From: Heterocephalus glaber
Taxonomy: Eukaryota > Chordata > Mammalia > Rodentia > Bathyergidae
Reading direction: 5' to 3'
DNA: 64,000 nt
Assembly (NCBI RefSeq): GCF_000247695.1
Contig: NW_004624843.1
Span: forward strand, 4,581,831-4,645,830
Shown: positions 33,033 to 45,100 of the stretch, in pieces
Layout: the number at the start of each line of letters is the position of its first letter
Numbering within the stretch: the first letter of the stretch is position 1
The notes under the pieces: generated by a model
Databases searched by the model: none
Seen by the model: only the letters and a program-made list of their open reading frames with translations
Told to the model about the DNA's origin: nothing
Made by a program: the position numbers and the translations under genes

Positions 33033-33115
33033 GCTTTTTTGGTACCAGGGATCGAACTCGGGACCTTGTGCTTGCCAGGCAGGCAACGGAACCACTGAGC
33101 TAAATCCCCAGCCCC
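33033..33115 (-). mobile_element. ID-type SINE
   Basis: GGTACCAGGGATCGAACTCG, intact B box, CTGAGCTAAATCCCCAGCCC. Confidence 0.93.
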
Positions 33116-33265
33116 AAGGGGCTGGGTTTTTAACTTGCACCCTCTTACGCATGGTGTGGGTAGGGTCTTTCCAAGTGTGGCGTTGCATTTTCTTTTCTGA
33201 GGAAGCTTGGAACAGGAATCCTCTGGGTGGCCTTGGGCAGCCCATATTCCACATCTTGCTCATAG

Positions 33266-33414
33266 TGCCGGACATGGTGGCACATGCCTTGTAATGCCAG
33301 CACTGTGGGAGGGTGAGGCAGGACTGACACAAGTTCAAGGGCAGCCAGGGCTACATAGTGAGTTCAAAACCAGCCTGAACTACAGAATGACACCTTGAAA
33401 AATTCAGAAAAAAA
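33266..33414 (+). mobile_element. B1-type SINE with internal duplication
   Basis: GCCGGACATGGTGGCACATG start; GCTACATAGTGAGTTCAAAA duplication. Confidence 0.9.
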
Positions 33415-33417
33415 AGC

Positions 33418-33532
33418 TTAAGCCCAGCCTAGGCAACTTTGTGTTTTAGTGAGACCTGCTCAAAATAAAAAATACAAAGGGTTAGGGGGTAGCTTAGTGA
33501 AAAGCCCTTGATACAATCCTAAATACAAAACG
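33418..33532 (+). mobile_element. Composite SINE, right portion only
   Basis: AGCCTAGGCAACTTTG, linker CTCAAAATAAAAAATACAAA, GGGTTAGGGGGTAGCTTAGT. Confidence 0.72.
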
Positions 33533-33556
33533 GAAGGTAGCAAAGGGAGGGAAGCG

Positions 33557-33640
33557 GGCCAGGATTTAGCTCAGTGGCATTGTGCCTGCCTTACAAGCAC
33601 ATGGTCCTGAGGTTCGATCCCTGGTACCCAATAAAAAAAG
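33557..33640 (+). mobile_element. ID-type SINE
   Basis: GGCCAGGATTTAGCTCAGTG, B box with one extra G (GAGGTTCGATCC). Confidence 0.9.
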
Positions 33641-33893
33641 GGGGTGTGGCTCCCCAACCCACGTGTTCCTCCAGTGGTGTCCAGAGAAGGGGCTCCCAGA
33701 CAGGTCTCTCTTGGGAACCACTGTCCAAGATCAGCTCTTGGGTCAACGATTTTGGCAACTCTTCCATGCGTACAGAACAGGATGTTCCATCTATTTGACC
33801 CACTGTTTCTTTTGTATCATTACTAATACTTGTCCTTTATTACTAAATGAAGGGTGTTAAAATCTCCAACTGGCATTAAAGTTGCATTTCTCA

Positions 33894-34010
33894 TCCAGCG
33901 TGGTGGTACACACCTATAATCCCAGCACTAGGGAGGCTGAGGCAGGGGGACTACCTTGAGTTCCAGGCCAGCCAGAACTATATAGCAAGACTGTCTCAAA
34001 AAAATTTTTA
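33894..34010 (+). mobile_element. B1-type SINE within L1
   Basis: CAGCGTGGTGGTACACACCT to AAGACTGTCTCAAAAAAAT. Confidence 0.9.
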
Positions 34011-34063
34011 ATATGCATTTTTAAACTGTAATACATGCGTTATTTTTGTTTTAGGGAATACTT

Positions 34064-34145
34064 TTTGTTTTGGTACCAAGGATCAAACTTGGGACCTTAC
34101 GCTTTCGAGGCTTGTGGTGGAACTAGAGCTAAATCCCCAGCCCCT
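34064..34145 (-). mobile_element. ID-type SINE with target-site duplication
   Basis: TAGGGAATACTTTT before and TAGAGAATACTTTT after. Confidence 0.92.
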
Positions 34146-34353
34146 TTAGAGAATACTTTTAAGGAAATATTGTACCCAGCTCTAATTTTTCCTAGGCTAT
34201 AGCTTCCCACCTGAGATCATTTTCTCTCAGCCTGAACTTCCTTTAGCTTTTTGAGCTGAGTGTGCTCGTGAATAAATTCTCTCAGGGTCATTTATTTGAA
34301 AATGACATTTCTCCTTGATTTTTTTCATAAGTTTGTAAATCATTTTAGATTGA

Positions 34354-34492
34354 CTTTTGAGTCAGGGTCTCACTATGTATTCCAGGCTGGTCTGGAACTC
34401 ACTCAGCAGCCCAGGCTGCCTTGATCCTCCTGCCTCAGACTCTTGAGTATCCAGGATTACAAGCACTTGTGTGCCCACCATACGTGGCTTCA
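34354..34492 (-). mobile_element. B1-type SINE with internal duplication
   Basis: AGTCAGGGTCTCACTATGTA ... GAGTATCCAGGATTACAAGC. Confidence 0.87.
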
Positions 34493-34502
34493 GCCACTAG
34501 GG

Positions 34503-34541
34503 GTTTTTTTTTTTTTTTTTGGTACCAGGGATTGAAGCCAC
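34503..34541 (-). mobile_element. ID-type SINE, 5'-truncated
   Basis: Only the T run and GGTACCAGGGATTGAA remain. Confidence 0.75.
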
Positions 34542-34790
34542 TGGTTTTCAAATAAATGTTTCCTGCGTATTCACTTTTTCTTCCTGGACTCAATTACACG
34601 CATTAGACAGCCTGATGTTCTTTGAGGCTGTACTTATTTTTCCCCATTTTCTCCCCTGAACTTCAGTTTGGGTACATACACTAAATCGGTCCATCTTCTA
34701 GTTCTCCGCCTCTTCTGCTCAGCCTTTGCAGTAAATTTTTCAGTTACAGAATTTTCATTTGGTTCTTAGTTTCCCCATGATCCTTTTCTT

Positions 34791-35359
34791 CAAGCCCCTC
34801 AGCACATCCGGAGGTCAGGGCCTTGAGTGCGCTGTGGGCACCTCATTCATTGTGCCATCTCACCTGGACAACGGCCTGCCGAGGGTGAGTGCTGTGGTGT
34901 GGTGTTTTGCTGACTCCCTAGGGGAAGCCCTGCCTGGAAAGCTCCGGGCAGTCTCACGTCACCCTGACCTTCTGCCGGGCACCAGGCAGCTTCGGACATC
35001 CTCAGCCCCTGCTCCTGGCCCTTCACAGATGGGCTTTTCCCTGGGCTCCTGTCCTGCTCCAGTGCAATTCAAGCACAGCTGAGCATTTGGGCTTGGCGCT
35101 TTCTCCCCCACCTCCAAACTCTCCAGCCTGACTTCTCAGTGCTGCTGTGACCCCAGAGCATGCAAGTGGGGACGCGCTGGGGACAGGCTGGCTGTCGCCC
35201 TCTTCCCCGGGAGCGACTCTCCAGTTCCATCCATCCTGCTCATCTTGCAACACGTGCTCTGCACAAGTTTACTTTTTAAAAAGATTTTAGTCCTGGGGAT
35301 TGAAACCGGGGTAATGTATTATTATATCCCAAACCATTTTATTTTTAAGATAGGCTCTT
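34791..35359. other. Unique sequence between L1 fragments
   Basis: GC-rich with open frames on both strands; no product recognised. Confidence 0.45.
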
Positions 35360-35535
35360 GCTCCAAAATAAAGGACCCAATCAGAAATGGACAGCCAAAA
35401 TGAAGACACTTCTCAAGGGAATAGCCAATAAATACATGAAAAATGCTCAACAGCACTGGCCATTAAGAGAAATGCAAATTAAAACACTGAGATACCATCT
35501 TACCTCAGAGAGAATGGCTATTATCAACAAATCAA

Positions 35536-35620
35536 GGGCCAGGGATTTAGCTCAGTGGTTCCACCACCTGCCTCGCAAGTGCAAGGACGTGAGTTTGATC
35601 CCCGGTAACAAAAAAAAAAG
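35536..35620 (+). mobile_element. ID-type SINE within L1
   Basis: AGGGCCAGGGATTTAGCTCA to TTTGATCCCCGGTAAC. Confidence 0.93.
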
Positions 35621-35893
35621 CAGGAAATAAATCAAATAATAAATGCTGGAGTGGCTGCAGGGGGAAATGGAACCTTTCTGCACTGTTGGTGGGAATGGAA
35701 ATTAGTACCACTATGGAGATTCCTCAAAACACTGACAGTAGAAATTCCAGTCTGATCCAGCTGTCCCTACTAGGAATCTTCCTGAAAGAGTAAATGTTTT
35801 ATTACAGTGATCCACGCATTCCCATGTTTATGGTAACAATTCATAGTAGCTAAAGCTTAGAAACAAGATGAATGGATAAAGAAAATGTGCTAT

Positions 35894-36006
35894 TAGCCGG
35901 GCAACCCTGTAAACCCAGTACTCTGGAGGGTGAGGCAGAAGGATCACTGCAGGTTCAAGGCCAACCTCAACTACAGTGCAAGACCTTGTCTCAAAACAAA
36001 AAACAA
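35894..36006 (+). mobile_element. B1-type SINE within L1
   Basis: TATTAGCCGGGCAACCCTGT, AGACCTTGTCTCAAAACAAA. Confidence 0.85.
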
Positions 36007-36284
36007 GAAAATGTGGCATTTACACACAATGGTGTACTACCCTGCCATAAGGATAAACTTCAGGCATTTGTAGGTAAATGAATACACCTTGAGACCATAA
36101 TGTTAAGGGCAATAAATCAGACACACAGTGGAGAGAACTTTTTCAAATGGTAAGGCGAACAAGAGATAGGCGGAAGGGGAGGGGGAAGAGGACATAAAAA
36201 GAATTACGATGTGTTAATGTGCTTTGTACAACTCCCCAATATAAATGTAATTATGTCCTGCAAATGCGTAATAATAAATTTTCT

Positions 36285-36385
36285 TTGAAAAGACAGGATA
36301 TTGCTAATTTGTCCAGACTGCTTCTGCCTGCTTCAGCCTCCCAAGTAGCTGGGACCACAGGTATGCGCCATCACGCTCAGCTGAC
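36285..36385 (-). mobile_element. B1-type left part of a composite
   Basis: AAGACAGGATATTGCTAATT ... CCTCCCAAGTAGCTGGGACC; lacks an obvious ID half. Confidence 0.7.
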
Positions 36386-36412
36386 TTTTCACTATTTTAA
36401 AGAATATTTTTG

Positions 36413-36547
36413 AAGCTGGATGTGGTGGGTCACACCTGTGATTCCAGCACTTGGGAGGCTGAGACAGGAGGATCACTCCAAGTTCGAGGCCAGCCCAGAG
36501 AAGACTTCCAGGCCAGGTGGACTACATACTGAAGCCGTCTCACCTCT
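36413..36547 (+). mobile_element. B1-type SINE
   Basis: AAGCTGGATGTGGTGGGTCA start, partially diverged duplication. Confidence 0.86.
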
Positions 36548-36825
36548 CCCCTGAAAAGAACTGATGAGCCCTTCTGCTGCCACCGGCACCAGTGTATTAG
36601 GGACACCCTGAGGTTCCCGCCGTCACTCACCGACTCACCGACCCCGCCCGCCCACACCCCGAGTCACCCCTGCCCAGCTGTCTAGCCTTGTGCATCGCGT
36701 GGAGCCAGCCTGTTGGAAGCTGAGCTGTGGGGACTTGTTCTGAGGCCAAAGGAGGGCAGATGGCCCTCTGGGCCAGAAGTCTCGTCACTGGCACCATAGG
36801 GAGCACGAGTGTGGGGACAGAAAAC

Positions 36826-37012
36826 ACAGGGCCAGGTCACCCAGCACTCAGGGAGACTGAAGCAGGATTGACAAAGTTTTGCTCTTCTCCAGGTCACAGG
36901 AAGGCAGACAGACACAAGGCCTCAGGTCAGGCATGGCAGCATGAGGCCAGCTTGTGCCACACCGAGTTCAAGGCCAGCCTAAAGCAAACAGACCCTTTCT
37001 CAAAGAAAAAAA
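36826..37012 (+). mobile_element. B1-type fragments
   Basis: CCCAGCACTCAGGGAGACTG and, after a gap, GGTCAGGCATGGCAGCATGA with CGAGTTCAAGGCCAGCCTAA. Disrupted or two partial copies. Confidence 0.7.
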
Positions 37013-37655
37013 GCCACAGAATGGAGCTGCACTAAGCCTCAGTCGGAGGCCCCACCTGGACACCAGGCTGGGGTGGGGCATAGCCTGCACCTTGCAGACC
37101 CACTGTCCTTGAGGCCCAGACAGCTCAGCCTTCCATCTCCCCCAGGAAGCTTCCACAGCCTTGGACTCTGCTGCCACCTGCTGGTAAAACAACAGAAGTG
37201 GTGACAACCATTTGCTGCCTGGAACTGCTTTTCTAAAATGGCTGCAAAATCCAAGTGAGGAAACCACCAGCAGGCACCCAGCAGCTGAGAGCACAAGATC
37301 TGCAGGGTTATCCTCACTGCACACCCTGCCCTGCCCACCCTCCATGGCATCCCACAGGAAATGCTCCTGGCAGGAAGCTCTGGGGCTGGACTTCCCACTG
37401 CCTTCCCTCAGAGTGGGAAAGAGCAGCAGCTCCAAAGCTAAAGCTGTGCTCCACCCTTGGGGTGCTAGGCAGTCTCAGCACATTCCTGAAGTTTCGCCCA
37501 GGCTGCCCTACTGAAACCCCACTCCCACAGGGCCCCAGCCACGTGAGGACTTTGTACCGATGGCCATGCTGCAGCCCTACTGCACACTTCTAAAGGACAA
37601 GACTTCCAGCAGCCTGCAGCTGCACACAGCAGCTAAGTACCCAAAAAGGCTACCG
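37013..37655. other. Unique intergenic sequence
   Basis: Nothing recognised. Confidence 0.45.
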
Positions 37656-37770
37656 GAAGCTGGGCGTGCTAGTGTGCACAGCTGTTCTCTCAGCTCTTGG
37701 GAGGCTGAGGCAGGATTTGCACGTTTGAGGCCAGCCTGAACTACATAGTGAGACCTTATCTCAAGGAGGG
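37656..37770 (+). mobile_element. B1-type SINE
   Basis: AAGCTGGGCGTGCTAGTGTG to CTACATAGTGAGACCTTATC. Confidence 0.88.
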
Positions 37771-38635
37771 GGGGCCCTGCAGGGTAGAGGGACCCCAACT
37801 CAAACTCACTGGATTCCAGGCTTTTAGACCAACCCTACAGGGCCCTTCTGGGTAGGAAGCCACCAGTAGAGACAACTCAGGCCCTCACTCAGGGGCTGGG
37901 GTGTGGCCCCCATAGGGCACTTGCCAAGCTATGCACTATGCTCCTCAGACCTGCTCTAAACATAAACCATGGCATTTTCAGGGTCACAACTGCCAGGTCT
38001 TTGGCTACAGTGAGGCCTCAAAGCCAGGGTGGTGCACAAACTGGACAAGTACTGCTACCAGTCTTAGTCCTACAGCAGCAGAGACTGAGCGCTACTCTAC
38101 AGCACCTAGCTCAAGAGCACCCTCTTGCTCTCAGGTCTGCACAACAGACCTGTCCTCCTGGGCTGCATAGAGCTCCCTGCTCTCAGGCCTTTGCCCCCTC
38201 TGTGGACCTGAAGAAACGGTGGTGCAGTGCTGGCAGTCAGCATTTCGGCTACTCAGCCCTCAGGATGCTGCTCTAACTCCACACACCCGCTCAAGACACC
38301 CCCAGTTCGATCAGAACAGGATTTTAGTAGACCCGGCTGCCTGTGTTAATTCTGCATCTCTTGTGTGCCTTCTAACTCGGGTAAGGTGGACGAAGCAGGA
38401 GACCCACAGAGCAGCAAGCAGCCCAGCACCAAGGCTGCATCCATCAAGTGTGAAGTGTTCCTTTGATTCCAGACAGCCACTTGGCTGCTTCCTCGGGAGC
38501 CCTGACAACAGGCCCAGCGCCTCTGGCCAGAGGCAGGCAGGGCAACTGTGCCGCGGTGCCACACAGCTCCCCACGCCAACACATCAGGTGAGGTGGAGCT
38601 GAGCGGCAGGGCTGGCTTTGCCATGCTCAACCATG
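37771..38635. other. Unique sequence downstream of the NCL 3' end
   Basis: No repeat and no recognised exon; separates NCL from the SINE-rich intergenic block. Confidence 0.45.
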
Positions 38636-39065
38636 GCTTCCACGAGACACACTTTTTTAATACACCTGGCACCAGAGTTTAGGACTTTTAATTTGTCCTA
38701 AAATCACTGAAGGAAAAAAATCATAAAACATTCTGCTTTCCTTTACAACCCCCCAACACACACAAAACAACTATTTGTAGGAAAAAAATGGTTTTGTACA
38801 TGGGATGAAACAATATAAATTCAAAACTTACAGATCAGGGTTAGCTCTATCACTCATCGCTTTAAAAAGTTTATGAATCTCCAGTCAAAACCAACAGGGT
38901 ATATCGGGCATCTCTCTCCTGAAATGTCATCTATGCTTCCCAAGTCGACCACAGGATGCACACCGTCTTGGAATGTCCTCAGAAGGCTCTGTCATCAATA
39001 GGTAACAGAGTAAAACCCCAGAGTCCTTTCTTTCCAATGAACAGGTACAGACAGGGACAGAGGGA
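38636..39065 (-). other. NCL 3'UTR with two ATTAAA poly(A) signals
   Basis: About 430 nt after the stop, AT-rich and free of SINEs. Two ATTAAA hexamers on the minus strand (38692-38687 and 38661-38656) are candidate signals; the second sits in GTATTAAAAAAG. The cleavage site is inferred. Confidence 0.7.
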
Positions 39066-39142
39066 CTATTCAAACTTCGTCTTCTTTCCTTGTGGCTTGT
39101 GGTCTCCTCCTCCTCCCCTGCCTCCTCGGAAGCCGCCTCGCC
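39066..39142 (-). CDS. NCL: NCL exon 14, end of the RGG domain and stop
   Basis: 77 coding nt: RGGFRGGRGGGG, then DHKPQGKKTKFE and TAG at 39068-39066. Acceptor TTCCTGCAG. Confidence 0.95.
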
Positions 39143-42100
39143 CTGCAGGAAAGCAGACACCTTGAGTGAGATGGTGCAGGGCTGCTGGGCCCCTCCCCAT
39201 AGTACAGAGAGAGCCCTGCCCCTTACCTCCAAAGCCTCCTCGGCCTCTGCCTCCAAATCCGCCTCGGCCGCCTCTGCCGCCACCACGGCCCCCGAAGCCT
39301 CCTCTGCCGCCACCGCGGCCCCCAAAACCACCTTCTCCCTTAGGCTTGGCCCAGTCCAAGGTAACTTTGTTTCCGTCAATTTCACCATCTTCCATGGCCT
39401 CCTTAGCGGCCTTGGCATCTTCCTCACTGTTGAAGTCTACAAAACCAAAGCTGGAAAGACAAGCGAAACGGCCATTAGCACAAAGCACACAGGCACAAAC
39501 TGACAGCTCCCGTGGACACACATTTAAGTCTGAGCATGTCTCACAGAACAGCCGGTACACTTCTGCCAAAAGAGAGGCTAAAGCAACGCTGGTTCTGTGA
39601 AGTGCTATTCTTCTCGTGCGAATCCGTGACTGCCACCAGTGACAGAAAGGAGCTCAATGAGAAGGAGCCAGGCAGAAGCAGCACTGCTTGGGCTGTCCTT
39701 ACCCCTTGGAGGAGCCAGTTTCCCGGTCAGTGACTATCCTTGCTCCAATAGAGCCGTCAAATGATTCCTTTAAGGTCTCTTCGGTGGTTTCCTCAGACAG
39801 ACCCTTGACAAACAGGGTTTTGGATGGCTCTGGGAAAGAAAGATAAAACTTATTTGAAGCCACAATCCATGACACTGATTTTGTACCATGTCCAGCATGC
39901 TCGTTTCAGCTGAAGAGTGAAGTCAGCCAACCAGTGCTCAATTTAAACAAGACTCGCACCAATAACCTACCATTTTTATTCTGGTACTAGGGATGGAACA
40001 CAGGGGTGCTCTGCCAGAGATACACTCCAGTCTTTATTTTTTTAGCTAGGACCTAAATTGACTAGGTAGGACTTGAACTTGCAATTGCAATTCCCCTTTC
40101 CCTTCCCGCCTCAGTGCTGGGATTACGAGCTTGCACCACCCCTGCCTTCCATCCCTACTACATAGCTGAGCTCCTGCCTCAGGTCTGTTATGGAAAGCAG
40201 GAGCAAGTGGAATGGCTACCACTGCCCGGCAGAGGGCAAGCAGAAGACTCTGCTGAGGTGACGCGGCTGGATCAGAACTTGACTATCTAGAGGAATTTTG
40301 AGATTTCATCAAATCTTTTTCTCAGGTAATCAGTCATCATATCCAGTTGTCACTCAGCAGCAACAGCTTGTGGGAAAGCACTGAAGTTAAGTTCCAGCAA
40401 GCTGAGTAAGGCGCCACCCCCTCCGCGCCACCCCCTTGCTGGACTCACGGCTTCTGGCGTTAGGCGAACCCCTGGGTCCTTGCAGCTCCAGTCTGATCGT
40501 TCTGCCCTCAATTTCCCTTTTATTGCAGGAATTTAAAGCCTCTTTAGCATCTTCAAATGAAGCAAATTCTATGAACGCGTACCTGGGGACGGTAAGCAAC
40601 AATCAGGGTGAGCAGAGCACCGGCTCCTCTGTTGCCCACACCCTCGGCCTGGAAGGCTGACCCGCACTGATTTGTGCGGCTGAAACTGCTGCTCTCTGCA
40701 CAAGATAGCCTCAGCCCACCCCAACAACATGAAGATATCTACCCTTTAGATTTGCCGTTTTGGTTCTGGGGCACTTTGATAAAAGTTGCTTTCTCAAATA
40801 CTTCCTGGAGAGTTTCTTCTGTTGCACTGTAGGAGAGGTTGCTTAGGTACAGCGTCTTTGATTCACCTGCAAAAATATAGAGAAGCGCGTACTTCAGGCT
40901 CCCGTTCACAAGTGCACTGCTCCCCAAACCTGTGCCTTGGGCGAACACACCCTTTGTGCCAGCCCCTCCCTTCTCCGTCCTCCCTGCAGGCTAGAGACTT
41001 CCACCCAGGCTGACCCCTGCGAAACCTCTAACTCCTTACCACTCCAGGTGCTGTTCTTTCCACCTCTGTAGTCTTGGTTTTGACCTTTCTCCCCCGTGTA
41101 GTAGAGGGAAACAGATCGCCCATCAATCTCTGTTCCCTGCTTTTCTTCAAAGGTTTTCTCTGCATCGGCTTCCGTCTTAAATTCAATATAAGCAATCCTG
41201 CAATAGGAAAGACATTAACACATGTTTACCCTCAGCAACGCTGAAAAACGCATTAGCTAACTATAAGTTCACAATGCCACAGCAGAGCAACCAGAGTGCT
41301 GTGACATCACTGGACAACGTGATCTGATGGGCCCGTCACAGACACAAAACAACGGCACACAGCACTGGCTGTAAGGCAGGAGCATCTCTCACTCCTCACA
41401 CTGTAATTCATCTATTTTTATTCTGAGACAGGGCCTCAACTCCCAAGTGCTGGGATTACAAGCGTGTACCACCACACCTTGGATCTAAATTCATCTTTTA
41501 AAGTCACTCTGAATTAAGTATGTTTACCCTATGTGGTAGACAAGGAATTGCGTAGCAACAGTTTACAGGTAGAATTGCCCAGATGAGATACCCAGGAAAA
41601 GTGGGCCCACGTTTCTCCCATAAAGCAGAAAGTGCCTTAACACTAACATAATTCTTACTTCCCAGACACAGAACTTACCCTTTACTCTTCCCATCCTTGC
41701 TGACTAGTCTGATCTCTACGGCATCTTCAAACACTTCTTTTAATTCGTCCTGGGTGACTTTGTAGGGGAGATTTTTGGCCAAAAGTGTTCTTGCATCTCG
41801 ATCTACATTTAAAAATAAAAACAAATAACAAAGGAACTACATGAACAGAACACAGGAAGAAAAACTCCAAAGTTTCATCCAACAAAGCAGAATCCCTCAT
41901 GTCCCAAGGCCTCTGCTAGGTGGCGGCACAGCAGTAGCAGGACGCAGCTGGTGCCAAGGTGCTACAGCTCATGCTGTCTGCCCAGCATTTAAACAGGCCC
42001 CACCTCAAGAAAAGGCCTGCCTACAATCTTTCAAAAACAACCCACAAACTGGTGGATACACCTGCAACCTCAGTTACTGGGGGGCCAAAGCAGGAGGATC

Positions 42101-45100
42101 AAGTTCAGGAGGATCAGCCTGGGCAACTTAGTGGGACCTTGTCTCAAAGCGGGGATGGGGCACCCTGCCAAGTGAGTGGCAGAGTGCTGGCCCAGGATGC
42201 AGAAGGCCTTGGGTTCAATCTCCAGTATGAAAAATACCATGAACACATTAACTTAAAGCATGCCAAGCTATACAGAAAAGTATAAGACACAGAGTAATCA
42301 GGAACACAATATATTTTGTGAGAGGTACCTTATTAATTTAGGTCCATTTAACTCAGAATGAGTATGACTAAGTGAAAACTCTGTACCTTTTTAATTTTAC
42401 ATAGGGTCTTGCTTTGTAGTCCAGGTTGGCCTTCAACTCACTACGTATCCCTTCCTGGCTGGCCTCGAACTGGAGGCAATCCAGACTCAGCCTTCCAAGT
42501 TTACCACCACACCTAGGTCTAAAAAAAATCCTGAAACTTTTTTTTGGTACCAGGGATCGAACTCAGGACCTTATCCTTGCCAGACAGGCACGGTGCCACT
42601 GAGGTAAATCCCCAGCCCAAAAATGTGGAACTTTTTGAGCACCCGACAGGACACAAGTGAAGACCACCACCCTTGACCTTGTGATGACTTGCAGCCAAAA
42701 TGCACTTGCATTTTGTGCATCTGGATTGTGGAAAGTGTGTCTAAGAAATGCAAATGAATCCATCCCATGTTTAGACTTATGTCCTATCCCCACAATATCT
42801 GGTGCACATTATGAAAATATTCCAAAATCAAAAGCACGTCCCGGTCCCAAGCATTACACTAACTTTCTTTTCTGCCTAAGACTGATCTCTTGCTTGACTT
42901 TTTAAACAGTTTTGTAGTACTATGGATACACAACCAGCCCTTTCTAAATTTTGAGATGAAGTCTTGCTAAGTTACCCAGGCTGGGCTCAAACTTGTGATC
43001 CTCCTGCTTCAGCCCTCCTCTGGGATGACAGGTGTGCACCACCACCAACTGCCAGCTACTCTGGTAAACACTTTAATCCAGTTCATTTTGACAACAGTCA
43101 GAAGAAACCTAGGCAGATGGCTGAAAGCAGCCAAGCCCAACAGTACCATAATCCACAAAAGCCTTACATACCTTTCTTGCTGTCTTTTCCTTTGGGTTTC
43201 TCTAGTTTAATTTCACTGCCAAAGACTTTTAAACCAGTGAGTTCCAAGGCCTTTTCCAGGTCTTCAGCAGATTCAAAGTCCACATAGCCAAACTTCCTTT
43301 ACAGTGAAGAGAACAAAATTATAGGTGGGAAAGAAACCATCCCACAAAACAAAACTCCCAGCACACAGCCTACACCAATGTGACCCTGCTAATTAAGATT
43401 AAATCCAGAAGTACCCCCAGAATTAAGTCAGGGCTCAGCAGATTCCAGCTAGTAAACAAGACCCAAGTCCCCAAACCGAATGAGCAAATTCACCTTGGAG
43501 TCTATGAGCTACACTCCTTGTGAGGATGGCCGCAGGGGCCAAAGGAATCTGCCTAAGCACGGATGAGAATTCTGACTAAAAGCCTCCACCTCTTTGTCAA
43601 CACTTCGGGTTAATACTTTCAGGTATTTCCAAGAACATAAAAATTGTATTTCAAAATCATTACTAAAAATTACTTTGTACTATTCCAAAAGTAAAGGCTG
43701 ATTATGGAAAATTCAGATTTGGGGGTTCTGTAACTATGATTTAATTCATTAATGCCTAACTTTTGAAGATGTTTACATTCATGTGTAAGGGTACCAAGTT
43801 ACAGATTGGGAAAAAGCAACTGATGCACATGTAACATGCACCGAAGCACTTACCGATTTGTACCAATTCTGACATCGACAGTAATGAGATCATTCATAGC
43901 AAAAACTTCACTAATACCAGTTTTTAATTCAGGAGCAGATTTGTTTGAATTCAAATTTCCAATGAAGAGGTTGAAAGCTGTAGTTGGTTCTGTGCCTGTA
44001 CCAAAAGGAACCGTTAGTCTGTAACAGTACAAACCAATGTTCAGCTCAAAATTCCTATCCACAGCACATCAGTATACTGCATCGTTAACATCAGGTTTCA
44101 GTATTAAGTCCCTTTGTCGTTCATCCTCTGCGCTATTCATTGGCTCAACCCACCCCCACCCTGACTACAGGTTACCTTCCACTTTCTGTTTCTTGGCTTC
44201 AGGAGCTGCCTTCTGTTTGCTCATTTCCTTCTTTCGTTTTCCAGGTGCTTCTTTGACAGGCTCTGCACAAAATTTTAGGTAACTTGTCATTCACACGTAG
44301 CCATGTAAACTAAGTACTTTTTTTTTTTTGGTACAGGAAATCGAACTTGGGACCTTGAGTACTTTAATTACAATTCAGGCCACTGTACTTCAGAATCTGA
44401 TTTGCTCACCTTCCTCCTCTTCCTCATCCTCCTCTTCATCCTCCTCCTCCTCCTCGTCCTCATCCTCCTCATCCTCGTCATCTTCCTCCTCCTCATCATC
44501 ATCATCTTCCTCCTCAGCCACATTCTTGGCTTTTACAGGAGCAGCTTTTGCAGGAGCTTTTTTTCCTTTGGCTGGTGTGGTTTCCATTGCTTCTTCTTCA
44601 GAGTCTGAAAGAGAAACTAGCTGAACCCTACCTAGAAAAAGACCTCCCAACTAACATGACTCCTAGGACAAACTGGAGGAAAGGACCCATCCTTGCACCA
44701 TACTTAGTAATAATTAGGACGAGAATAACAGCCCAGAGAACACTCAGATCCTAACCTAGTCCCCAGAGAGGCAGAGGAGCACACGCTGTTGCCTCCAGAG
44801 CTTCACATCGAGATACCCTACAAACACTTACCTGCCAGGGGAGATACCATGATCACAAAGGTGGTTTTCCCAGGGTGAGGCTTACCCACTGCACTCTGGA
44901 TGTGCTGACCCCTTTGATTTCCCCAAATGTGGGAAACTCGACTGCATAATTTGTGGCAGTGAAAAAGGGAAAAAAAAAAAGATACCCTGCAAACAGTACA
45001 GCAATGACCAAGAGAACTCACCGTCTTCCTCCTCGTCATCATCCTCTTCCTCATCTTCCTCCTCATCATCCTCATCCTCTGAGGCAGGGGCAGCAGCTAC

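Larger units (their letters stand above)
33775..34790 (-). mobile_element. Old L1-family fragment, interrupted
   Basis: Diverged but ordered L1/HAL1-like antisense phrases, such as TTAAAATCTCCAACTGGCAT, CAGCCTGAACTTCCTTTAGC, AATAAATTCTCTCAGGGTCA and ACAGAATTTTCATTTGGTTC. Several SINEs interrupt it. The subfamily cannot be named. Confidence 0.5.
35360..36280 (+). mobile_element. L1 3'-end fragment
   Basis: Ordered matches to the L1 3' region: AGAGAAATGCAAATTAAAAC, GATACCATCTTACCTCAGAG, CACTGTTGGTGGGAATGGAA, AATTCATAGTAGC and GTGGCATTTACACACAATGG. Interrupted by an ID (35536-35620) and a B1 (35894-36006). Confidence 0.75.

Noticed and set aside
44328..44624. Poly-serine protein on the + strand
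   Set aside because: Antisense reading of the NCL acidic exon 4.
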